Shown in pieces: positions 57,891 to 64,000 of a DNA stretch of 64,000 bases (the stretch's first letter is position 1; the number at the start of each line of letters is the position of its first letter). A model generated the notes under the pieces. That model searched no databases and was not told the origin of the DNA. It saw only the letters and a program-made list of their open reading frames with translations. The stretch spans positions 10,763,223-10,827,222 of the forward strand of contig CM034241.1 in NCBI GenBank assembly GCA_019916065.1. The letters run 5' to 3'. The position numbers and the translations under genes were made by a program. The stretch is from Vitellaria paradoxa (lineage: Eukaryota > Streptophyta > Magnoliopsida > Ericales > Sapotaceae).

Positions 57891-58666
57891 TACTCGTTGA
57901 CACAACGGAGGAGGGGCATGGTGTGACCCATTCTGTATAGGACACCGTTTAGTAGAGTGTACCTAGTAGCTTGACATCTGACCCTTTTTTGTTCAATCTG
58001 GTCTTCAGGAAGAATTCCCCTTTCAAGGTAATCCGCAATAGGCCGTGCCCAAGTAACCTCGACCTCAGTGGGAAATACTTCGACTGAACAGGTACTTGGG
58101 GAGTCCAACACTTCCATTGGTACGTTTGGATCTCGTTCTTCGGAAGACGCAATTTTAGCCAGGCGATCAGCTTCTTCATTATTCTCCCTCGGGATTCTTT
58201 CCAACGTCAACTTCGCGAATTTCCCAACTAGCTCTCTCGCTATTCGGCAATATTCCATCATGCAGGCACCTCTCACTTCGTATTCACCCCTGATTTGCTC
58301 TACTACAGGCTGGGAGTCACTTCTTACCACAACTCGTTCAGCTTCCATTCTTCGAGCTATCCGAAGCCCCGCGATTAGCACCTCGTACTCGGCTTCATTG
58401 TTGGAAGCCAAAAAGTAAAACTGCAGGGCATACTCTGCCCTTAACCCATCTAGAGATATCAACACCACTCCTGCTCCACTAGACTCCGAGGTTGACGAAC
58501 CATCCACATATAAGATCCAATTGACTTCCTCGAGGGGAGTACTCTCTACGACTATGAATTCTGCAATGAAGTCGGCCAATGCCTGCCCCTTTATCGCTAC
58601 ACGAGGCCTATATTGTATATCGAATTGGCTGAGCTTGACCGACCACTTTACTAGTCTTCCTGACAT
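57890..58666 (-). CDS. Archaeal-type second RNase H of the Tat element
   Basis: A 258-codon open stretch begins with the RNase H1 tail (SGRLVKWSVKLSQFDIQYRP) and then holds a complete second RNase H. The acidic residues lie in WILYVDGSSTSESSGAG (D), NNEAEYEVLIAGL (E), VVVRSDSQPVVEQI (D) and PRENNEEADRLAKIAS (D). This extra domain, acquired by the Tat lineage, distinguishes it from Athila and chromoviruses. It is the best preserved piece of the element. Confidence 0.93.
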   Translation of the reverse strand: MSGRLVKWSVKLSQFDIQYRPRVAIKGQALADFIAEFIVVESTPLEEVNWILYVDGSSTSESSGAGVVLISLDGLRAEYALQFYFLASNNEAEYEVLIAGLRIARRMEAERVVVRSDSQPVVEQIRGEYEVRGACMMEYCRIARELVGKFAKLTLERIPRENNEEADRLAKIASSEERDPNVPMEVLDSPSTCSVEVFPTEVEVTWARPIADYLERGILPEDQIEQKRVRCQATRYTLLNGVLYRMGHTMPLLRCVNE

Positions 58667-58744
58667 CTTTGGCTTCTATAATATGCTTTTAAGGGGCTGA
58701 TCGGTTAAAACAACGGTATAGGCTTGGAAGTATGCCCTGAGCCG

Positions 58745-59698
58745 TCAAGCCGCTATCACCAGGGCAAAGGCAAGCAGCTCCAGCCTCGGGTATCTCTCTT
58801 TGGCCCCTTTAAGCGCTTGGCTAGTGTAGTACACAGGCTTCTGGATCCCTTCATCTTCCTTAACCAACGCCGAACTGACCGCCATCGAGGATACTGCGAG
58901 ATACAAATATAACTCTTCTCCAGGGATGGTTCTACTGAGGAAATGAACCATTCCCAAGTAGTGTTTTAGCTGCTTGAAAGCATCCTCGCACTCCGCTGTC
59001 TGCTCAAATGCCTTCCTTAGGACCTTGAAGAACGGGAGGCACTTGTCTGTAGATCTTGATATAAACCGGTTCAGAGCGGCTATTCACCCAGCAAGTCTCT
59101 GCACATCCTTCGTTGTCCGAGGAGATTGCATCTCAAGGATAGCTCGGACTTTTTCCAGGTTTGCCTCAATTCCTCGGTTGGACACTATAAATCCCAGAAA
59201 CTTCCCCGACGCAACTCCGAAGGCGTATTTCACCGGGTTCAGCTTCATTTGGAATTGTTTGAGGGTATTGAACGTTTCTTCCAAATCAGCCACATGATTA
59301 GAAGCTTGCTTACTTTTTACCAGCATGTCGTCCACGTAAACTTCTATGTTGCACCTTATCTGTGACTTGAACATCCGGTTGACTAACCTTTGGTATGTTG
59401 CCCCAGCATTCTTCAACCCAAAGGGCATGACATCGTAACAATACAACCCTCAGTCGGTGATGAAGGCTGTGTGTTCCCGATTTTGCTTTGCCATCCCGAT
59501 TTGGTTATATCCTGAGAAGGTGTCCATAAAAGACAATACCTCGTGTCCGACAGTTGAGTTTACCAATGAATCAATTGCCAGGAGAGAGAATCTGTCTTTA
59601 AGGTAGGCCTTGTTCAGATCTGAGAAGTTTACGCACATTCTCCACTTCCCGTTAGACTTCTTGACCATTACCACATTGGAGAGCCACGAAGGATACAC
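58745..59698 (-). pseudogene. Reverse transcriptase and first RNase H of the Tat element
   Basis: The first piece (59698-59450) has YPSWLSNVVMVKKSNGKWRM, FSDLNKAYLKD and FMDTFSGYNQIGMA. A stop, then 59446-59084 has YDVMPFGLKNAGATYQRLVN, the catalytic VYVDDMLVKSK and FLGFIVSNRGIEAN. After stops, 58957-58745 has LYLYLAVSSMAVSSALVKED and PVYYTSQALKGAKERYPRLE of the RNase H. The RT Asp pair is intact; only stops and short gaps break it. Confidence 0.92.
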
Positions 59699-59722
59699 GA
59701 CTTCGCTAATAAACCCAGCACC

Positions 59723-60058
59723 CTATAACTTTGACACCTCATTGGCTATAGCTTCATTACGTTCAGGGGCGAAGGTCTTCATTTTTTGCTTGACCGGCTT
59801 GACCCCTAGAAAAATGTTGAGGTGATGAGTTGTTATCTTTGGATCTATTCCCAACATATCTTCATGAGACCAAGCGAAAACGTCTGCGTTCTTCTTTAAA
59901 AATTGCTTGAACTCCTGTTTATGCTCTTCAGCCGCTACTGCACCGATCTTAACCATTCTACCGAGCTGGGGTTCGCCTATTATGACATCCTCCAAATCGT
60001 CCCCCGGTTCTCCCCTTCTCAGTTCCTCTTCATCCCTTACATCCAACTCTTCCACCAT
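59723..60058 (-). pseudogene. Protease-RT linker of the Tat element
   Basis: It carries KQFLKKNADVFAWSHEDMLG, IDPKITTHHLNI and KQKMKTFAPERNEAI, the conserved lead-in to Tat reverse transcriptases. It ends at a stop just before the GAGFISEV segment that should join the reverse transcriptase. Confidence 0.88.
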
Positions 60059-60149
60059 GAGTGTCTCTCGGTCGGATTCTCCCCTGAGAGACGAGACATA
60101 GCACTCCCGAGCAGTTTTCTAGTTACCTTTCACGCATCCTATTCCGTGT

Positions 60150-60596
60150 TTAGTGGGGAAATTGATTATGAGGTGGTAGGTTGAAGTAATGGCCTTGAAC
60201 TAGTTTAATCCCCCCCCGACTGAGTATGTCATTGTAAGCGGAGGGGCAATCAACCACCAGAAAGTTTATCATTCTGGTCGTCTGAGCGGGGTTAGTGCCG
60301 AGGGTAACGAGGAGCGTAATTGCCCTGATCGGCTCCACCCGTTCCCCTGCAAAATCGATCAGAACCAAACTCGGCTTATCCCTTCCAACTTTCATTTTTT
60401 CAAACGTCTTCCAGTAAAGAATGTCCGCAAAACTCCCGTTGTTGACCAATATCCGCCATATTCGAAGATTAGCTATTATTACAGATATCACCAATGGATC
60501 ATCGTGCGGGTGATTCAACTTGGAGGCTTCGTCCTCCATAAAGGTGATAGGATCCTCTTCTAACCTTGCTTTTTTCGTCAGCAGGGCTGTGGCCAT
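60150..60596 (-). pseudogene. Protease of the Tat element with altered active site
   Basis: The conserved block reads WRILVNNGSFADILYWKTFE where related elements usually have V-D-x-G-S-S-A-D. The catalytic Asp is thus replaced by Asn, and the second Ser by Phe. RMINFLVVDCPSAYNDILSR is the second conserved block and is typical. With this change the protease should be inactive even without the surrounding stops. Confidence 0.85.
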
Positions 60597-60779
60597 TACC
60601 TCCTTACCTCATCTGATTGCCCTAGCATGTTTCTTCCTGGCTGAGGAGGATTCGCCGCCTCCTGCGAATCCTCCTGCTATTACTCGGATCTCTCTTATGG
60701 GCTGTTGAGCCTGCTGCCCCCTGTTCAAGCTTCTGCGAGGGCTTACCGACGGATCCCTAGTGTTCGGCCGGTTCTCTCC

Positions 60780-62084
60780 TTATCTTGCCACGAACCCATT
60801 ATACTTCCCCTTCCTGATCAAATCTTCGACCAACCTTCTCAAGTCGAAACACTCCTCTGTGTCATGACCATGATCCCTGTGGTACAAGCAATACTTGGCA
60901 TGGTTTCTGGATCTTGGAGGGGCTTTCATTTCCTTAGCCCACCGGAACTCCGGGTCACTTTTGATAGCGTAGAATACCTGCTCCATATGTGAGTTTAATG
61001 GGATGAAATCTCTAGCTTCCTTATTAAATCGTTCTCTTCTTATCTTGCTCGATTCTCAGGGCAGTGATTTTGGGGAATCTTTGTTTCTCGGTCATTCCCC
61101 TGGTCTCGTTGCTGTCTTTTCTCCGATCTGAATGCTGCTGCCTCCTCGTCTCTCCGTGCCTTCATTGCGTCCTCAGCATTTATGTGTTTTTGAGCCCGGG
61201 GAATGAGCTCGGCCATAGTCTCAGGGGGCCTTTTGGCCAAAGAGAAGGCAAATTGTCCTAGCTTAAGGCCACTCATGAAGGCCATGAGCGTGATCTTGTC
61301 GTTAGCCTCTTCAACGTTCAACATCTCCTGATTGAAGCAGTTCACATGCTCTTGCAAGGCCTCATCTTTCCCTTACCTGATAGTTAACAAGTGGGCCAAG
61401 GGTTTTCTTCACCTCTGTCCGCCAATGAAGTGAGACACAAATTGCTTACTGAGTTGTTTGAAATTCTCCACCGTCCCCGGCTTGATCTTATTATACGATG
61501 CTCGGGCTGGCCCCTTCAGGGTGATTGAAAACGCCTGGCATTTGATTTCGTTAGGGTACCGCATGAAGATGCATAATTGAGTTGTAAGTATCTAGATGGT
61601 CCAACAGATCCTTTGATTCATCATATGGCTCAACCGAAGGCATTTTAAACTTAAGTGGAAGAGGACAATCTATGACAGCTGAGACAAATGGGGTCCCAGT
61701 TCTATCAATGATGTCCTCCACCACATTGGGGCTCCTAACGGCGGCCATAGCCCCATCAATCTGTGCTTGCATTGCCTTAAACCTCTGCTCAACTGTCCAA
61801 AGATCATTCGCCCGACTCTGTTCTTCTGCTGCAAGACGATGGGCCGTCTCGCTATGGGCTCCATCCTCAGTAGCCACGTCATTCCGCTGGGAAACATTGA
61901 GCCTGTCATTGTTGTCTTCTACCACGCCTCCCTCAGCTCCGTTATGGATTGTTCCGCCGCCAGCAGGACCATCGAGAGGATCCTGTCGTGGTATCGGCGG
62001 AGGGGGAGCCTGGATCAGACTATTGACTTGCTCCATAATCACTTGTAGTGCAGCTACCATCCCTTCAAACTGCCTTTCCATCAC
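60780..62084 (-). pseudogene. gag of the Tat element, interrupted
   Basis: The N-terminal part (62084-61551) has a Pro/Gly/Asp-rich region, then PLPLKFKMPSVEPYDESKDL and YNSIMHLHAV. After a frame break, KCQAFSITLKGPARASYN and FKQLSKQFVSHFIG (about 61540-61420) follow, with stops near 61410 and 61375. The next piece is NCFNQEMLNVEEANDKITLM and FAFSLAKRPPETMAELI (61357-61040). The zinc knuckle YCLYHRDHGHDTEECFDLRR lies in 60986-60780. Confidence 0.9.
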
Positions 62085-62207
62085 TGCAATGCGATCATTC
62101 TCCTGGTCCCGATTCTATATGGCCGATGCTGATTCTTCTTGTTAAGTTTGAATGCCGGATCTAGTGCGGACCATAAAAGAGCACAACGGGAACCCTAAAC
62201 TCGTTCC

Positions 62208-62223
62208 CACAGACGGCACCAAT
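62208..62223 (-). other. Primer-binding region of the Tat element
   Basis: The minus strand reads ATTGGTGCCGTCTGTG directly after the LTR, the common Tat-type start (usually GGCGCCGTCTGTGGGAA). The exact tRNA is not assigned. Confidence 0.6.
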
Positions 62224-62776
62224 TGATGATACCGAAATCCTCTAGATCTGTGATTCAGCTTTTCCCAAGCGAAGCTCCGATAAAATCCTGCAATCTCCCT
62301 CGTTGAACACCGATGTGGTGCCTGCCAAAGAATCTTCGACGATCAAGTCAGTTACCAGATGATTTTTTTATCTGTTTTTCTTACCTTGAATGGAATGGAC
62401 TCCCCTTTTTAAGGGTGTGACATGAGATCTTTATGGAAACAAATCTTAACGGTTTCCATTTTTGTTGCAACTTCCTTATTTAGATAAGGCAAGTGAGGGA
62501 TTCTCTGCGAGAATCCATATCTTATTGGAGTGGTGCCAACTGCGCCTCCCTCAAATTTATCGGAAGGCCTAGTCTATATATAAAATCTCTATTTCACGAT
62601 TACCGATCTGCCAGCAATAAGTTTGATTTGCCCGGTTGAGGTCCTTAGCTCGTCGGCTTGCAACCTGCTTGGTCAGCTTACCACCAGCCCGATTGGAGAG
62701 CTCGACTTATTATGACGCTTTGTAGCTTCGGCGTATTTCCGTCCTTTCAGCTCGGCCCTAGGAATATTCCTATTCA
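62224..62776 (-). repeat. 5' LTR of the Tat element
   Basis: Plus strand TGATGATACCGAAATCC to AGGAATATTCCTATTCA. It would hold the promoter on the minus strand, with the TATA-like GATTTTATATATAG near 62575. Confidence 0.93.
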
Positions 62777-62781
62777 ATCTT

Positions 62782-63532
62782 TGAATAGAATCTCTTGAAG
62801 TGATAATGAGAAGGAGTTTAAGTATTGGTCCGCGAACATAGCTCTACAAATTAATACGAAGCATACTCAAAATCCGAATCACTTGTTTTGTCAACAAAGA
62901 ATAATTTGTAATCAAGGGTGAATTTAAAATTTAAAATTCGTCTAAACTTAATAAAATGTTTAAAAATAGAGTGGATTAAACTATAAAAATTTAGTCTGAA
63001 TAAAAGATTTAAAGACAGGATAGACTGAATTACAAATTTTTAGGGCGAAATTAATTTAAAAACTAAAAATATTGTACTAAAAAAAAATTTTTTTTGGGCC
63101 AAATTACGATCTAGGACAACCATAAGACTAGTCCTCGTTGCAATTACTTGTCATAATAGCGTAATTTTAGTCTATATGATGTCAAATAATATTTGTTTGA
63201 CCAAAAACAATAAGAATAGCCAAATATTTAGTCTCCATAAATAACAAATGAAACTCAATGCAGTAAATGAAATTTTGGCTCTATTTGAAGTGACAAAAAC
63301 TTTTAAAAATGATAAAAAATATCAAAAAATTCTAAAAATCATTTACTTTTTATCTCGTTATATGAATTACGAACCGATAACTTATTTTATTTTAACTAAC
63401 TTTTTGTTACACCAAATGCATCCTCAATCCAAAGGTACCAAAAGAAAGACTTTTTTTTTAAGACATTTTCCTTTTAAATATGAATATATATATATATATA
63501 TATAGCTACTTTGGAGAAAAGCTAATTTTTTT
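62782..63532. other. AT-rich flank between the Tat and copia elements
   Basis: No OSC exon or other gene is recognised. It ends in a TA microsatellite (63485-63504) close to the copia insertion point. Confidence 0.5.
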
Positions 63533-63784
63533 TGTTATATTATTTCTAGAATATTCCTATATATATATATATATCCTAAATTGATACGTATCCTAAATTA
63601 GATATCTTAAATTAGTCATAATCCTATTTCATTCCTTATTGTACATCCTATTATAATTAGGATTACTATCTCCTATCAGGATTAGGATTTTTGTTCTCTT
63701 ATATAAGGGACTTTATAACCTTATATTCTCAGACACATAATAATCAATATCAATACATAATTTTCTTCTTCTTTTATTCTAACA
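63533..63784 (+). mobile_element. 5' LTR of a copia-like retrotransposon, cut by the window end
   Basis: It starts TGTTATATTATTTCTAG and ends TTATTCTAACA, 252 bp. Inside are CTTATATAAGGGAC (TATA box at 63699-63708) and repeated CTAAATTAG / TAGGATTA words. A tRNA-iMet-type primer site follows. Short LTRs of this form with ATATAAGG boxes are usual for plant copia elements. Confidence 0.85.
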
Positions 63785-63796
63785 TGGTATTAGAGT
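63785..63796 (+). other. Primer-binding site of the copia element
   Basis: TGGTATTAGAGT directly follows the LTR; consensus TGGTATCAGAGC. Confidence 0.8.
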
Positions 63797-63840
63797 ATAA
63801 GGTTTTCGACCCTGGATAATTTAAACATTTTCTCAATATT

Positions 63841-64000
63841 ATGGCAGCGATCACTGCCATAGCTTCTCTTACTACTAGCCCTCGCTCTTCTTTCCACAAT
63901 TGACCACCTATCTTGCTATCTTGCTATACCAACTTTTCAACGTGCTTCTATGTGCCTTCAACGTGCTCCTTCGTACCACCTTCAACACGCTTCTGTGCGC
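63841..64000 (+). pseudogene. Start of copia gag region, early stop
   Basis: The first ATG after the primer site opens MAAITAIASLTTSPRSSFHN and stops at 63901 (TGA). The rest, with repeated TTCAACGTGCTTC-like words, shows no gag motif before the window ends. Either the copy is mutated or the true gag starts later. Confidence 0.4.

Larger units (their letters stand above)
55568..62776 (-). mobile_element. Full-length Tat-clade Ty3/gypsy retrotransposon, degraded
   Basis: LTRs of about 555 bp (55568-56122 and 62224-62776) are flanked by perfect ATCTT duplications (55563-55567, 62777-62781). On the minus strand the order is primer site, gag with zinc knuckle, protease, reverse transcriptase, RNase H, a second archaeal-type RNase H, integrase, GC-rich tandem repeats and a polypurine tract. 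The second RNase H before integrase is diagnostic of the Tat group. Stops split gag and pol, so it is non-functional, but LTR differences are few, pointing to a younger insertion than elements A and B. It is much more GC-rich than its surroundings. Confidence 0.95.

Noticed and set aside
61672..62145. 157-codon plus-strand open frame
   Set aside because: Antisense shadow of the Tat gag frame; no motif of its own.

Overview
This window is nuclear DNA from a flowering plant, most likely a eudicot. It is AT-rich, and most of it consists of nested, mutated LTR retrotransposons, SINE-like elements and MITE-like inverted repeats. One host gene is recognisable: the first four exons of an oxidosqualene cyclase (OSC, a triterpene synthase) on the + strand between 41095 and 54560. 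I see no rRNA gene, no bona fide tRNA gene, no CRISPR array and nothing bacterial.

Layout. (1) 1-~21.6 kb is a minus-strand gypsy-type element that keeps a gag-like frame but shows no pol. It is interrupted twice by one chromovirus family with unusually long (~3.7 kb) LTRs: a full-length copy at 1146-13074 (5-bp duplication CAATT) and a solo LTR at about 16122-19846 that landed in the outer element's primer-binding site. (2) 21.6-24.2 kb carries the 3' end and LTR of a related element in the opposite (+) orientation, so its first 0.5 kb is an inverted copy of window positions 1-515. (3) 24.2-27.2 kb is low-information sequence with a MITE-like element, a tandem duplication and a LINE fragment. 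(4) 27231-36114 is a second complete but decayed chromovirus on + (duplication AATAG). (5) 36.1-41.1 kb holds a tRNA-derived SINE, a solo LTR (37741-40629, duplication AGTAC) and a duplicated copy of the OSC upstream region. (6) 41.1-54.6 kb is the OSC gene fragment. Its first intron has grown to about 9.8 kb by insertion of an old gypsy-derived segment, itself hit by a solo LTR (45464-48020, duplication TCAAC). (7) 55568-62776 is a complete Tat-clade gypsy element on - (duplication ATCTT) with the diagnostic second, archaeal-type RNase H. (8) 63533 to the end is the 5' LTR, primer-binding site and first codons of a copia-like element.

The OSC is probably a pseudogene. Its exons 1, 3 and 4 are open and in phase, with GT/AG borders. 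Exon 2 is 188 nt instead of a multiple of three and needs two single-base frame changes to give the conserved protein. No later exon, including those with the catalytic Asp motif, was found before the window ends. Residues in exon 2 point to the pentacyclic-triterpene (beta-amyrin/lupeol-like) rather than the cycloartenol branch.

No clearly novel multi-gene system is visible. The most interesting points are the decayed OSC with a duplicated 5' region, the two tRNA-like modules built into all three long chromovirus LTRs, the pol-less outer element whose gag frame continues past a single in-frame TAG, and the head-to-head inverted pair of related elements.
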